Counted from the first letter of the stretch, positions 17,534 through 27,018 are shown. The stretch: DNA of 64,000 nt from Mesorhizobium sp. B2-8-5 (GCF_006440675.2 NZ_CP083951.1:5427501-5491500), one strand, 5' to 3'. A program made the numbers and translations. Notes: generated by a model from the letters alone, not told the origin.

Positions 17534-17617
17534 ATTCCATCGCATCTGACGGCGTCCAGCCTGTTGCCTTTGGCTGGTCCTGTGCCAGATTCCGGCAAGA
17601 TGCATGGAGCGTAAGCG

Positions 17618-17899
17618 ATGCTGGGCGAGCAGCGGGCCGTTCGGGTGCGCATTTCCGGCAAGGTTCAAGGTGTGAGCTACCGTGTCTGGACGCGCGGCGA
17701 AGCCATGCGCCTCGGACTGACGGGTTGGGTGCGCAACGAGCGCGACGGCTCGGTCGCCGCGCTGATTGCCGGCGCCGATGCCGATGTCACGGCGATGATC
17801 GAACGCCTGTGGCAAGGGCCGCGGGGCGCGCTCGTCTCGAAGGTCGAGATCGAGGAAGCGTCCGACGCCGCGCCTGTGGATTTCAGGATCATCGTCTAG
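17618..17899 (+). CDS. Acylphosphatase
   Basis: 93-residue enzyme that hydrolyses acyl phosphates such as carbamoyl- and acetyl-phosphate. The signature [20 protein letters not shown] contains the phosphate-binding loop and the catalytic arginine; [19 protein letters not shown] holds the conserved asparagine. Length is typical. It lies 84 bp after the aminotransferase in the same direction and may share its transcript. Confidence 0.93.
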   Translation: MLGEQRAVRVRISGKVQGVSYRVWTRGEAMRLGLTGWVRNERDGSVAALIAGADADVTAMIERLWQGPRGALVSKVEIEEASDAAPVDFRIIV

Positions 17900-17952
17900 T
17901 CTCATTTCGCCTCCGCAAGCCAGGGGCGGGCGGCGAGCGCATGAGGTGTCTT

Positions 17953-17982
17953 GAATTAATTGAACGTTCGTTTTATTAATTC
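17953..17982. promoter_or_regulatory. Candidate TetR operator upstream of the leucine-catabolic cluster
   Basis: Inverted repeat GAATTAAT (17953-17960) and ATTAATTC (17975-17982), with GAACGTTC inside it, in an AT-rich patch 15 bp before the TetR start codon. TetR proteins usually bind such palindromes over their own promoter. The assignment is inferred from position and symmetry. Confidence 0.55.
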
Positions 17983-17996
17983 TGCTGGAGGCGAAC

Positions 17997-18644
17997 ATGG
18001 CGCGCACCACAGGTTCCGACGGGGAAAAAACCGAAGCGGCCGTCCGTGAGGCGGCGGTCAGCCTGATCGCGCGCCTCGGCTACGAGGCGATGTCGATGCG
18101 GCAGCTGGCGGCGGAGGTCGGCGTGCAGGCGGCCGCGCTCTATCGGTATTTCCCGACCAAGGAGGACCTTCTGTTCACATTGATGCGTGAGCATATGGAA
18201 GGCCTGCTCAAGGCTTGGGAAGCCGCGCGGCCGGCGAGCGCTGATCCGGTCACCCGCCTTGCCGCCTATGTCGAGAACCACATCGCCTTCCACATAGAGC
18301 GGCGTCACGCCACCCATCTCTCCAATATGGAATTGCGCAGCCTCTCGCATGAAAGGCTGACGCAGATCCTCAAGATGCGCACGACCTATGAGAAGGAGCT
18401 GCGCACGATCCTGCGCGACGGCGCCGAGGCCGGTGTCTTTCAGGTCGACGATACCGGGCTCACCGCCATGGCGCTGATCCAGATGATGACCGGCGTCATC
18501 GTCTGGTTCCGGCCGGGCGAGCGGCTGTCGATCGCTGAAGTCACGGCATCATATCTTTCGATGACAATGCGCCTGGTCGGCGCGACAATCAGCCATGGCA
18601 CCGCGCGTCCTTCCGGGCGCGCCAGGGACGCCGTGGCACTCTGA
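17997..18644 (+). CDS. TetR/AcrR-family regulator of the isovaleryl-CoA cluster
   Basis: 215 residues with an N-terminal helix-turn-helix (MSMRQLAAEVGVQAAALYRYFPTKEDLL) and a helical ligand-binding C-terminal part. It stands at the head of the ivd-mccB-mccA cluster, 48 bp before ivd and in the same direction, so it most likely represses this operon, with an acyl-CoA or acid of leucine breakdown as inducer; that role is inference from position. A palindromic site lies directly upstream of its start. Confidence 0.88.
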   Translation: MARTTGSDGEKTEAAVREAAVSLIARLGYEAMSMRQLAAEVGVQAAALYRYFPTKEDLLFTLMREHMEGLLKAWEAARPASADPVTRLAAYVENHIAFHIERRHATHLSNMELRSLSHERLTQILKMRTTYEKELRTILRDGAEAGVFQVDDTGLTAMALIQMMTGVIVWFRPGERLSIAEVTASYLSMTMRLVGATISHGTARPSGRARDAVAL

Positions 18645-18692
18645 TACAGGCATGATCTCCGCGAAGACCGGGCGTGCGCAGGGAGGAACGGC

Positions 18693-19856
18693 ATGTACAC
18701 GAATACGCTGAACTTCGGACTTGATCCCGACATCGAGGCGCTGCGCGATACCGTGCGGCGCTTCGCCCAGGACAGGATCGCACCGATCGCGGCCGAGATC
18801 GACCGCTCCAACGAGTTTCCCGCGCATCTGTGGGTCGAGCTCGGCGCGCTCGGCCTGCTCGGTATCACCGCCGACCCCGATTTCGGCGGGACCGGCATGA
18901 ATTATCTCGCGCATGTCGTGGCGATGGAGGAGATTTCGCGCGCATCGGCCTCGGTCGGCCTCTCCTACGGCGCGCATTCGAACCTCTGCGTCAACCAGAT
19001 CAACCGCTGGGCCACCCCGGCGCAGAAGGAGAAGTACCTGCCTGCCCTTTGCTCGGGCGAGACGGTCGGCGCGCTGGCGATGTCGGAACCAGGCGCCGGC
19101 TCGGACGTGGTGTCGCTCAGGCTGCGCGCCGAAAAGCGCAACGACCGCTATGTGCTCAACGGCTCGAAAATGTGGATCACGAACGGCCCCGACGCCGGAA
19201 CGATGGTGGTCTATGCCAAGACCGATCCGGACCGCCATTCGCGCGGCATCACGGCCTTCATCGTCGAAAAGACGATGGCCGGCTTCTCAGTCGCGCAGAA
19301 GCTGGACAAGCTCGGCATGCGCGGCTCCAACACCGGCGAGCTGGTGTTCGAAAATGTCGAGGTGCCGTTCGAGAATGTGCTGCATGAGGAAGGGCGCGGT
19401 GTCGAGGTGCTGATGTCGGGGCTCGACTATGAGCGCGCAGTGCTCTCCGGCGGGCCGATCGGGCTGATGGCGGCCTGCCTCGACGTCGCTGTGCCTTACG
19501 TGCATGAGCGCAAACAGTTCGGCCAGCCGATCGGTACGTTCCAGCTGGTGCAGGGCAAGCTCGCCGACATGTACTCGACGATGAATGCCGCGCGGGCCTA
19601 CGTCTATGCGGTGGCCGCCGCCTGCGACCGCGGCGAGACCTCGCGCAAGGACGCCGCAGGCTGCGTACTCTTCGCGGCCGAGAAAGCGACGCAGATGGCG
19701 CTCGACGCCATCCAGTTGCTCGGCGGCAATGGCTACATCAACGACTATCCGACGGGACGGCTGCTGCGCGACGCCAAGCTCTACGAGATCGGCGCCGGCA
19801 CCAGCGAGATCCGCCGCTGGCTGATCGGGCGCGAGATCATGGCGGAGGGGGTGTGA
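18693..19856 (+). CDS. ivd: Isovaleryl-CoA dehydrogenase
   Basis: 387-residue FAD acyl-CoA dehydrogenase that oxidises isovaleryl-CoA to 3-methylcrotonyl-CoA in leucine degradation. Typical blocks are [39 protein letters not shown], and [20 protein letters not shown] near the C terminus. The catalytic glutamate is in [13 protein letters not shown] (about residue 247); this internal position is the mark of isovaleryl-CoA dehydrogenase as opposed to short- and medium-chain enzymes. Electrons pass by ETF to the ETF-QO encoded at 32096-33775. Its stop codon overlaps the mccB start. Ribosome site GGGAGGA precedes the ATG. Confidence 0.94.
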   Translation: MYTNTLNFGLDPDIEALRDTVRRFAQDRIAPIAAEIDRSNEFPAHLWVELGALGLLGITADPDFGGTGMNYLAHVVAMEEISRASASVGLSYGAHSNLCVNQINRWATPAQKEKYLPALCSGETVGALAMSEPGAGSDVVSLRLRAEKRNDRYVLNGSKMWITNGPDAGTMVVYAKTDPDRHSRGITAFIVEKTMAGFSVAQKLDKLGMRGSNTGELVFENVEVPFENVLHEEGRGVEVLMSGLDYERAVLSGGPIGLMAACLDVAVPYVHERKQFGQPIGTFQLVQGKLADMYSTMNAARAYVYAVAAACDRGETSRKDAAGCVLFAAEKATQMALDAIQLLGGNGYINDYPTGRLLRDAKLYEIGAGTSEIRRWLIGREIMAEGV

Positions 19857-21466
19857 CAGTGACGACGCTTCAAACCCAGATCTCCCCCGCCTCCGACACA
19901 TTCCGCGCCAACGCCGAGCGTATGCGCGCGCTGGTCGCCGACATCGCCGAGAAGGCGGCAGGCGTCGAGCGCGGCGGCTCCGACGAGGCGCGTGAGCGCC
20001 ACCAGGGTCGCGGCAAACTCTTGCCGCGCGAGCGGCTGGCGCAACTGCTCGACACCGGCTCGCCCTTCCTCGAGGTCGGCCAGTTCGCGGCATGGTCGAT
20101 GTATGGCGAGGACATTCCGTCTGCGGGCATCATCACCGGCGTCGGCCGCGTCGAAGGCCGGGAAGTGATGGTCGTCGTCAACGACGCCACGGTGAAGGGG
20201 GGCACCTATTATCCGCTGACGGTGAAGAAGCACCTGCGCGCGCAGGAGATCGCGCTGCAGAACAATTTGCCTTGCGTCTATCTGGTCGACAGCGGCGGCG
20301 CCAATCTGCCCAACCAGGACGAGGTCTTCCCCGACCGCGAGCATTTCGGCCGCATCTTCTACAACCAGGCCAACATGTCGGCGGCGGGCATCCCGCAGAT
20401 CGCCTGCGTCATGGGTTCGTGCACGGCGGGCGGCGCCTATGTGCCGGCGATGTCGGACGAGACGATCATGGTGCGCAACCAGGCGACCATTTTTCTCGGC
20501 GGCCCGCCGCTGGTGAAGGCCGCGACCGGCGAGGATGTCAGCGCCGAGGAGCTCGGCGGCGCCGATGTCCACACCAGGCTTTCCGGCGTCGCCGACCACT
20601 ACGCCATGGACGACGAGCACGCCTTGGCCATTTGCCGGCGCATCGTCCGGAACCTGAATCGGAACAAGGCCCTAAGCCTGAATTTGCAGAAGCCGATTCT
20701 ACCGCTTTACGATCCGCAGGAACTCTACGGCATCGTGCCGACGGATCTGCGTCAGCCCTATGACGTGCGCGAGGTGATCGCGCGTCTCGTCGACGGTTCG
20801 GAGTTCGACGAGTTCAAGCAAAACTACGGCACGACGTTGGTCACCGGCTTTGCCCATCTGCACGGCATGCCGGTCGGCATCATCGGCAACAATGGCGTGC
20901 TCTTCTCGGAAAGCGCGCTGAAGGGCGCGCATTTCATCGAGCTCTGCTGCCAGCGCGGCATCCCGCTGGTCTTCCTGCAGAACATCACCGGCTTCATGGT
21001 CGGGCGAAAATACGAGGCCGGCGGCATCGCCAAGGACGGCGCCAAGCTGGTGATGGCGGTCGCCACCGCGAAGGTGCCGAAGCTCACCGTGATCATCGGC
21101 GGTTCCTTCGGCGCCGGCAATTACGGCATGTGCGGCCGCGCCTATTCGCCCCGCTTCCTGTGGATGTGGCCCAACGCGCGTATCTCGGTGATGGGCGGCG
21201 AGCAGGCGGCGACGGTGCTCGCCATGGTCAAGCGCGAGGGCATCGAGCGCAAGGGCGGTGAATGGAGCGCCGACGAGGAAGCGAAGTTCAGGAAGCCGAT
21301 CCTGATGAAATACGAGCATGAGGGCCACCCGCTCTACTCCTCGGCGCGGCTCTGGGACGACGGCATCATCGATCCGGCCAGGACCCGTGAAGTGCTGGCG
21401 CTCAGCCTTTCGGCGGCGCTCAATGCCGGCATCGAGGCGACGAAATTCGGCGTGTTCAGGATGTGA
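19853..21466 (+). CDS. mccB: 3-methylcrotonyl-CoA carboxylase, carboxyltransferase (beta) subunit
   Basis: 537 residues, full length for the family. It transfers CO2 from carboxybiotin on MccA to 3-methylcrotonyl-CoA. The N-terminal carboxyltransferase half contains [19 protein letters not shown] and [20 protein letters not shown], the C-terminal half [20 protein letters not shown] and [20 protein letters not shown]. The GTG start at 19853 overlaps the ivd stop by 4 bp (GTGA), and an alternative GTG lies at 19859. Direct neighbour of ivd, as in known leucine-catabolic operons. Confidence 0.94.
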   Translation: MTVTTLQTQISPASDTFRANAERMRALVADIAEKAAGVERGGSDEARERHQGRGKLLPRERLAQLLDTGSPFLEVGQFAAWSMYGEDIPSAGIITGVGRVEGREVMVVVNDATVKGGTYYPLTVKKHLRAQEIALQNNLPCVYLVDSGGANLPNQDEVFPDREHFGRIFYNQANMSAAGIPQIACVMGSCTAGGAYVPAMSDETIMVRNQATIFLGGPPLVKAATGEDVSAEELGGADVHTRLSGVADHYAMDDEHALAICRRIVRNLNRNKALSLNLQKPILPLYDPQELYGIVPTDLRQPYDVREVIARLVDGSEFDEFKQNYGTTLVTGFAHLHGMPVGIIGNNGVLFSESALKGAHFIELCCQRGIPLVFLQNITGFMVGRKYEAGGIAKDGAKLVMAVATAKVPKLTVIIGGSFGAGNYGMCGRAYSPRFLWMWPNARISVMGGEQAATVLAMVKREGIERKGGEWSADEEAKFRKPILMKYEHEGHPLYSSARLWDDGIIDPARTREVLALSLSAALNAGIEATKFGVFRM

Positions 21467-22362
21467 GAGACAAATGGGAGGAACGCTTGACTGACTTATT
21501 GGAGCTGGAGCCAAAGGAGCACCACAGAACAATTGATCTTGTCGCAAGAGCTGGCGTCAACGTTGACGACTGGGCAAATTTTAAAGGGGGGGTCGAGAAA
21601 GCCGCAGCTAATCCGAAATATTGTTACGAATGGTCTTTTGTAGAGGTCGGAAAGGTCGTTGTCTTAAACCTTTGGTTCGACCACATGCTTGTGAGGAACG
21701 GACTCACACTTCAAGAGCATAATCAACGCGCTCGATCCCAAGGCCCTTCTTCATCAAACAAAGAACGCATCTGGAAGGCTCGCGCAGCTCGCATGGACGA
21801 GGCGATCCGAACTGCCTACGACGATGGGCTACCCATTAGAGTTATCATCTGCAGTGGCAGCATGCGGACTAGGGAAACCCCAGACGCTGATGCGTCCAAG
21901 GTGAAAAAACGGCTGCTTGATCCCGTGGCTTGGGCAGTTACTGCCTACGATCCATCAACCGGCCAATGCACTATAGCGCGCGGCGCCACCCCGAGACTTC
22001 ATGTGACTTCACTTCCGGATGCGGAACTCGAAGGATTTGAAGGGGCGATAAAGAGAGCTTTCGTCCGTCATCGGCACCGTGAGAGAGAGTTGAGAGCTAA
22101 CAAAATCGATGCCGCGATGAAAGCCAACAAAGGCCGGCTTATTTGCGAGGTTCCTAATTGCGGCTTTGACTTCTTTGAAGTCTATGGCGCGATCGGCCAG
22201 GGTTATGCCCAAGTGCATCATAAGATACCCATCTCCTCGGCGCCGCCCGGAGGGATGTCGGTTAGGTTGGATGACCTAGCGATTGTGTGTGCGAATTGCC
22301 ACGCGATGATTCATCACCGTGGGGGCTGCCGTCCCCTCCACGGCCTTATTCCAGAAAGATAG
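21463..22362 (+). CDS. HNH-endonuclease-domain protein inside the leucine operon
   Basis: Protein of up to 299 residues. The C-terminal HNH nuclease domain shows CEVPNC, then QVHHKIPIS (HH at about 252-253), then [14 protein letters not shown], giving the zinc-type cysteine pairs and catalytic histidines. The N-terminal 200 residues (e.g. [20 protein letters not shown]) are not a family I can name. A GTG at 21463 overlaps the mccB stop (GTGA), but TTG 21487 has GGGAGG five bases before it and may be the true start. Base composition is near 50% GC against about 65% around it, a sign of transfer. It could be a restriction-type nuclease; function is not established. Confidence 0.8.
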   Translation: MRDKWEERLTDLLELEPKEHHRTIDLVARAGVNVDDWANFKGGVEKAAANPKYCYEWSFVEVGKVVVLNLWFDHMLVRNGLTLQEHNQRARSQGPSSSNKERIWKARAARMDEAIRTAYDDGLPIRVIICSGSMRTRETPDADASKVKKRLLDPVAWAVTAYDPSTGQCTIARGATPRLHVTSLPDAELEGFEGAIKRAFVRHRHRERELRANKIDAAMKANKGRLICEVPNCGFDFFEVYGAIGQGYAQVHHKIPISSAPPGGMSVRLDDLAIVCANCHAMIHHRGGCRPLHGLIPER

Positions 22363-22370
22363 CAAGTTTC

Positions 22371-22901
22371 ATGGGCGCTCTCGGCGACAGGATCCGCATC
22401 CACACCGGCGACATCACCAGGCTCGCGGTCGATGCCATCGTCAACGCCGCCAATTCATCGCTGCTGGGTGGCGGCGGCGTCGACGGGGCCATCCATCGCG
22501 CGGCAGGGCCGGAGTTGGTCGCCGAATGCCGCATGCTGCATGGTTGCAAGACCGGTGACGCCAAGCTGACCAAGGGTTACCGGCTGCCGGCGCGCTATGT
22601 CATCCACACGGTGGGGCCGGTCTGGCAAGGCGGCGGCAAAGGCGAGGCGGAGCTGCTCGCCTCCTGCTATAGGCGTTCGCTCGAAATCGCCCGCGACCAT
22701 GACTGTCGCACCATCGCCTTCCCGGCGATCTCGACCGGCATTTACCGCTTTCCCAAGGACGAAGCGACCGGGATCGCTGTTGGTGCCGTAAGCGCCTTCC
22801 TGGGGCAAAATGCGCTGCCGGATACGGTTACTTTCTGCTGCTTCGACGAGCAGACGGCGGAGTTATATCGGCAGGCCGTTGCGGCCATTGGGGAGAGCTG
22901 A
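22371..22901 (+). CDS. Macrodomain protein, O-acetyl-ADP-ribose deacetylase type
   Basis: 176-residue single macrodomain of the YmdB/MacroD class, which binds ADP-ribose and hydrolyses O-acetyl-ADP-ribose or mono-ADP-ribosylation. Key blocks: [20 protein letters not shown] (ligand-binding Asn and glycine loop), [15 protein letters not shown], and [19 protein letters not shown] 22371 is 8 bp after the HNH stop codon; a longer open frame to 22287 overlaps that gene and is not used. It is in the same direction as its neighbours but has no known part in leucine breakdown. Confidence 0.92.
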   Translation: MGALGDRIRIHTGDITRLAVDAIVNAANSSLLGGGGVDGAIHRAAGPELVAECRMLHGCKTGDAKLTKGYRLPARYVIHTVGPVWQGGGKGEAELLASCYRRSLEIARDHDCRTIAFPAISTGIYRFPKDEATGIAVGAVSAFLGQNALPDTVTFCCFDEQTAELYRQAVAAIGES

Positions 22902-22964
22902 TCTTGGAGCAAAAGGCTCAGTACAGGCAAATTCAGATGATCAGCTGGAGAGGCTGGCGGGACA

Positions 22965-23124
22965 GCGCCCCCCTCTGTCCTGCCGGACATCTCCCCCTCT
23001 TGGGGGGAGATCGGACGTCACGACGGCTTTCGCCAATCGCTATCGTTGAAAAGAGAGCGGCTGCGCCAAAGCTGCCAATCTCCCCCCTAGTGGGGGAGAT
23101 GTCCGGCAGGACAGAGGGGGGCGC
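22965..23124. repeat. Repeat family D: 160-bp element with perfect 32-bp inverted ends
   Basis: The arms 22965-22996 and 23093-23124 are exact reverse complements (GCGCCCCCCTCTGTCCTGCC then GGACATCTCCCC on the left), separated by 96 bp that contain GGAGATCGGACGTCACGACG. Related blocks recur at 35801-35850 and 40567-40715. The element lies inside the operon between the macrodomain gene and mccA. Confidence 0.92.
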
Positions 23125-23172
23125 GAAGGTATGCCGTCGTCGCCCGAGACACACCCTGGCTGCGGAGGCTCC

Positions 23173-25137
23173 ATGTTCGGCAAGATCCTGATCGCCAACC
23201 GCGGCGAGATCGCCTGCCGCGTCATCCGCACCGCCCGCAAGCTCGGCGTGCGCACCGTTGCCGTCTATTCCGATGCGGACGCCAAGGCCCTGCACGTCGA
23301 GATGGCCGACGAGGCGGTGCATATCGGCCCCTCGCCCGTCGGCGAGAGCTACCTGCGCGGCGACAGGATCGTGGCGGCGGCGCTCGCCACCGGCGCCGAG
23401 GCCATCCACCCCGGCTACGGCTTCCTGTCGGAAAACCCCGATTTCGTCGACCGGGTGACGGCGGCAGGCCTTGTCTTCATCGGCCCTTCCGCCGCCTCGA
23501 TCCGCGCCATGGGCTTGAAGGACGCCGCCAAGCGGCTGATGGAAACAGCCGGCGTGCCGGTGGTGCCCGGCTATCACGGCGAGGCGCAGGAAATCGTGCT
23601 GCTTGCCTCCAAAGCGAGCGAGATCGGCTATCCCGTTCTGATCAAGGCGCGGGCCGGCGGCGGCGGCAAGGGCATGCGGCGCGTCGACCACCCCGACGAT
23701 TTCTCGGAGGCGCTTTCCGGCGCGCGGCGCGAAGCGAAAGCGGCGTTCGGCGACGATCGCGTGCTGGTGGAAAAATATGTCGACAAGCCGCGTCACATCG
23801 AAGTGCAGGTGTTCGGCGACAATTTCGGCAATGCCGTGCATCTTTTCGAACGCGACTGCTCGGCGCAGCGCCGCCACCAGAAGGTGATCGAGGAGGCGCC
23901 CGCCCCCGGCATGACGCCGGCGCTGCGCAAGGCGATGACGGAGGCGGCCGTGAAGGCCGCCAAGGCGATCAATTATTCGGGCGCCGGCACGATCGAGTTC
24001 ATCGTCGACGCCTCTCAGGGGCTCAAGGCCGACCGCTTCTGGTTCATGGAGATGAACACGCGGCTGCAAGTCGAACACCCCGTCACCGAGATGGTCACCG
24101 GCATCGATCTCGTCGAATGGCAGCTTCGCGTCGCGTCCGGCGAAAAACTGCCGAAAACGCAGGGCGAGATCGCGCTTGCCGGCCACGCTTTCGAGGCGCG
24201 CCTCTATGCCGAGGACGCCGCGAAAGGGTTTTTGCCGGCGACGGGCACGCTGCATCATCTCAAGTTCCCCGACGCTGCCCCGGAAGGCGCCGCGATGCGC
24301 ATCGAGACCGGCGTGCGCGCCGGCGATGCGATCTCGCCCTTCTACGACCCGATGATCGCCAAGCTGGTTGCGCACGGCGAGGACCGGGCCACGGCGCTCG
24401 GCGCGCTTCGCGATGCCCTCGCCCGGACCGAAGTCGCCGGCTCGACCGTCAACACCGCCTTCCTGGCGGCGCTCGCGGCCGACGCCGATTTCGCGGCCGG
24501 CGACGTCGATACCGGGCTGATCGGCCGGCATCAGGAGGCGCTCACCACCATTCCCGGGCCGGGCGACGAGACGATCGCCGCGGCGGCGCTGGCCGCGATG
24601 GATGCCGGCACGCCGGGTCCCGCCGCTGATCCCTGGTCCACGCTTTCCGGCTATGCGCATTTCCACACGCTGTCGCGCCGCATTCGCCTGCGCCATGGCG
24701 AGGAGAACATCCTGGCCAGGGTTTCGGCACGGCCGGACGGCCGCTTCCAGGTGGCGCTGGAGGCACCGCATGATGCGGTGAACACGCACGACTTGCGGAC
24801 CATGCCGCATGCCGCCCGCTGGCCCGGCCACGTCACCGTCTTCGAGGGCGCGGTCGGCTATACGTTCACGGTTCCCGATCCGCTTGCCAAGGCCGACGAG
24901 GCGGGTGCCGCCACAGCCAACCTGCGCGCGCCGATGCCGGGCCTGGTCAAGCTGGTGCGCGCCGCTGCGGGCGATGCCGTGATCAAGGGCCAGCCGCTCT
25001 TGATCCTCGAAGCCATGAAGATGGAGCATATGATCGCCGCCCCGCATGACGGCGTGATCGCCGAGATCGCGGCCGAGGGCGCACAGGTCAGCGACGGCAC
25101 GGTGCTGGTCCGGTTCGCGGAGGACGGCCAGAGCTGA
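23173..25137 (+). CDS. mccA: 3-methylcrotonyl-CoA carboxylase, biotin carboxylase (alpha) subunit
   Basis: 654 residues, start at ATG 23173 (MFGKILIANRGEIACRV). Biotin carboxylase domain about 1-450 with ATP-grasp motif KARAGGGGKGMRRVD and MEMNTRLQVEHPVTEM; a BT linker; and a C-terminal biotinyl domain with LILEAMKMEHMI, the biotinylated lysine at about residue 616. It carboxylates biotin using ATP and bicarbonate for MccB. The same fold occurs in propionyl- and acetyl-CoA carboxylases; the MCC call rests on linkage to ivd and mccB. It is separated from the upstream genes by a palindromic repeat and has no obvious ribosome site of the GGAGG type beyond GCGGAGGCTCC. Confidence 0.92.
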   Translation: MFGKILIANRGEIACRVIRTARKLGVRTVAVYSDADAKALHVEMADEAVHIGPSPVGESYLRGDRIVAAALATGAEAIHPGYGFLSENPDFVDRVTAAGLVFIGPSAASIRAMGLKDAAKRLMETAGVPVVPGYHGEAQEIVLLASKASEIGYPVLIKARAGGGGKGMRRVDHPDDFSEALSGARREAKAAFGDDRVLVEKYVDKPRHIEVQVFGDNFGNAVHLFERDCSAQRRHQKVIEEAPAPGMTPALRKAMTEAAVKAAKAINYSGAGTIEFIVDASQGLKADRFWFMEMNTRLQVEHPVTEMVTGIDLVEWQLRVASGEKLPKTQGEIALAGHAFEARLYAEDAAKGFLPATGTLHHLKFPDAAPEGAAMRIETGVRAGDAISPFYDPMIAKLVAHGEDRATALGALRDALARTEVAGSTVNTAFLAALAADADFAAGDVDTGLIGRHQEALTTIPGPGDETIAAAALAAMDAGTPGPAADPWSTLSGYAHFHTLSRRIRLRHGEENILARVSARPDGRFQVALEAPHDAVNTHDLRTMPHAARWPGHVTVFEGAVGYTFTVPDPLAKADEAGAATANLRAPMPGLVKLVRAAAGDAVIKGQPLLILEAMKMEHMIAAPHDGVIAEIAAEGAQVSDGTVLVRFAEDGQS

Positions 25138-25210
25138 AGTGCTGAATGGTAAATAGCTATGTCGGCGGGAGCCCCGGCCTCGCCTGTACGTCAATGCCAC
25201 GGCACAAACG

Positions 25211-25239
25211 AAAAATGGCCGGGACGAGCCCGGCCATTT
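25211..25239 (-). terminator. Rho-independent terminator after the branched-chain binding-protein gene
   Basis: An 11-bp perfect stem AAATGGCCGGG / CCCGGCCATTT with a 5-base loop; on the minus strand it ends in five T residues. It lies 20 bp past the stop codon and also separates this gene from the convergent mccA. Confidence 0.92.
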
Positions 25240-25258
25240 CCTCGATTGCGGAACCAAA

Positions 25259-26380
25259 TTACGGCTGGATCGGCGCGTATTTGCCGTCGTGCCACTGGTT
25301 GATGTCGTAGCTCGCGTTCTTCAGGTCGCCCTTCTCGTCGAAGACGACGTCGCCGACGACGGTGCTGATCGGCTTGCCGTCCTTGAGCGCCTCGGCCACC
25401 TTGCCCGGATCGTCAGTGCCGGCGCGCTTGACGCCTTCAGCCACGGCCTGGATCACCGCATAGGAGAACAGCGTGAAGCCTTCGGGCGTGAAGCCGCCGG
25501 CCTTAATCTTGGCGACGGCGTCCTTGGCTTCGGGCTTCGACTGCGGGTCCGACGGGAAGACGAACATGGTGCCTTCACCGGCCGGGCCGGCGACCTGCCA
25601 GAATTCCGGCGAGGCGATCGAGTCCGGCATGATCAGCTGGAACTTGACGTTCTGCTCGGCCGCCTGACGCAGGATCAGACCCGCCTCCGGGTGATAGCCG
25701 CCGAAATAGACGACGTCGGCCTTGAGTTCCTTCAGCTTGGTGACGAGAGCCGAATAGTCCTTCTCGCCGGCATTGATGCCTTCATAGTCGACTTCCTTGA
25801 GGCCGCCGGCATTCATCGTCGCCTTCACGGCATCGGCAACACCCTGGCCGTAGGCGCTCTTGTCGTGCAGGACGACAACGTTCTTGCCGGCGTATTTCTT
25901 GGCGATCCAAGGGCCGATGAAGGCGCCCTGCGCGTCGTCACGCGTGTAGAGGCGCATGATGGTCGGCCAGCCGGCCTTGGCCGCGGCATCGGTCAGCACC
26001 GGGTTGGACGAGGCGGGGCTCATCATCAGCGTGCCGGCTTCGGCATAGACGGCCGAGGCCGGAATGCTCGAGCCCGAGCAAGCATGACCGTCGACGAACT
26101 TGACGCCGTTGGCGACGATGCGGTTGGCGACCGAGACCGCCTGCTTCGGATCGCACTGGTCGTCCTCGATGTCGAGCTTGATCTGGGAGCCGTTGACGCC
26201 GCCAGCGGCATTGATCGCGTCGGCGGCAGCCTGCGCGCCCTGCTTGAACTGGTCACCGATGGTGGCGAGTTGGCCGGTCATCGGGCCGACCACCGAAATG
26301 GTGATGTCGTCGGCGAAGGCAACCGAGGCGCTCATCATCAGGCCAAATGCGGCCGCGCTCAAAATACCCAATTTTTTCAT
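25259..26380 (-). CDS. Branched-chain amino-acid ABC transporter, periplasmic binding protein
   Basis: 373-residue LivJ/LivK-type solute-binding protein. Start ATG 26380 begins the signal peptide MKKLGILSAAAFGLMMSASV, cleaved at AFA; the open frame continues to 26914 but that part has no signal or domain. Mature start DDITISVVGPMTGQLATIGD, then GVKFVDGHACSGSSIPASAV and VVVLHDKSAYGQGVADAVKA are typical. It delivers leucine, isoleucine or valine to a Liv permease encoded elsewhere. It is convergent with the leucine-degradation cluster, a reasonable functional link. Own terminator downstream. Confidence 0.93.
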   Translation of the reverse strand: MKKLGILSAAAFGLMMSASVAFADDITISVVGPMTGQLATIGDQFKQGAQAAADAINAAGGVNGSQIKLDIEDDQCDPKQAVSVANRIVANGVKFVDGHACSGSSIPASAVYAEAGTLMMSPASSNPVLTDAAAKAGWPTIMRLYTRDDAQGAFIGPWIAKKYAGKNVVVLHDKSAYGQGVADAVKATMNAGGLKEVDYEGINAGEKDYSALVTKLKELKADVVYFGGYHPEAGLILRQAAEQNVKFQLIMPDSIASPEFWQVAGPAGEGTMFVFPSDPQSKPEAKDAVAKIKAGGFTPEGFTLFSYAVIQAVAEGVKRAGTDDPGKVAEALKDGKPISTVVGDVVFDEKGDLKNASYDINQWHDGKYAPIQP

Positions 26381-26546
26381 GACTATAAGAACTCCTCCAC
26401 TTGCGCGCGCCGCTCCGGCCGCGCTTCTTCCACAGAGCCGGGACAATTTCACCCTTCGCCGAAACTGTCGAGAGCACAATGCGGAAGGTTTTGGTTCATT
26501 TAGGCGTGGATTTCTTGGGCCACGCGGCCGATTACCAAACGTAATG

Positions 26547-26591
26547 CAAAAAGCCGCGCCGGCCTTGTCCCGGCCGGTCGCGGCTTTTTTG
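26547..26591. terminator. Bidirectional terminator hairpin
   Basis: AAAAAGCCGCG, CCGGCC, loop, GGCCGG, CGCGGCTTTTTT: a long GC stem with A-runs on one side and T-runs on the other, so it works in either direction. It lies 160 bp past the 3' end of the Sel1-like gene, whose minus-strand transcript it would stop before reaching the binding-protein gene. The rest of 26381-26751 shows no gene. Confidence 0.8.
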
Positions 26592-26751
26592 CAATCGAGC
26601 TTCCCCGGCGCCCCCGCGCCTGAACCCCGCTCGCTTCCCTGTTTTTGCGTGGCTTCGGTTGTCTCAACCTGCCGCGTTCTCGTTCTTCTTGACCGGCCGT
26701 CTTTTCGCGGCCTTGTCCCAATGAATTTCCGAGCGCTGCGCGCGCTCAGGA

Positions 26752-27018
26752 TCAGTGCATCGTCATCCATTCGCGCGCTTCGCGCAGCGCCGTGGCGATC
26801 TCGACTTTCGACATGGTGGCCGACAGCTCCGAGCGCAGCTCGGCGGCGCGGGCCGAGCCCTTGATCGCGGCGATGTTGAACCATTTGTGGGCGGCGACGA
26901 CATCGGTCTCGCAATCGCGGCCGGTCGCATACATCATTCCCAGTTCGAAAAGAATGTCGGCCTGGGCAGTTGCCCCCATGGCGCCGAAGCCGTCTTCAAG
27001 CATTTCAAAGCGTGCCAT
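26752..27018 (-). CDS. Small Sel1-repeat-like protein
   Basis: 88 residues. The middle, ILFELGMMYATGRDCETDVVAAHKWFNIAAIKG, fits a Sel1-type TPR repeat (LGxMYAxGxGVxxDxxxAxxWFxxAA pattern), followed by a helical tail. Sel1 repeats mediate protein contacts. No signal peptide is visible, so it is probably cytosolic. It is a single-gene unit between the binding protein and the DUF2147 gene, with a terminator downstream. ATG 27018 follows AGACAGGGGATTGAA. Confidence 0.7.
   Translation of the reverse strand: MARFEMLEDGFGAMGATAQADILFELGMMYATGRDCETDVVAAHKWFNIAAIKGSARAAELRSELSATMSKVEIATALREAREWMTMH

Noticed and set aside
21463..22901. HNH plus macrodomain as a two-gene toxin/antitoxin or defence pair
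   Set aside because: The macrodomain gene has host-like composition and matches the common housekeeping type, while the HNH gene does not; being adjacent is not enough evidence for a pair.
22933..25257. Very long open frame antisense to mccA
   Set aside because: High GC and strong third-position bias of mccA keep the antisense frame open. The translation is rich in Arg, Gly and His and has no recognisable domain. The same holds for long antisense frames over the transglycosylase (4821-6806), amn (28671-30308), pepN (37873-40320), the PAS kinase (40752-43046) and glnE (43760-45619).
26381..26914. N-terminal extension of the branched-chain binding protein
   Set aside because: A clear signal peptide starts at 26380, and the extension covers a terminator hairpin, which could not be part of the coding sequence.
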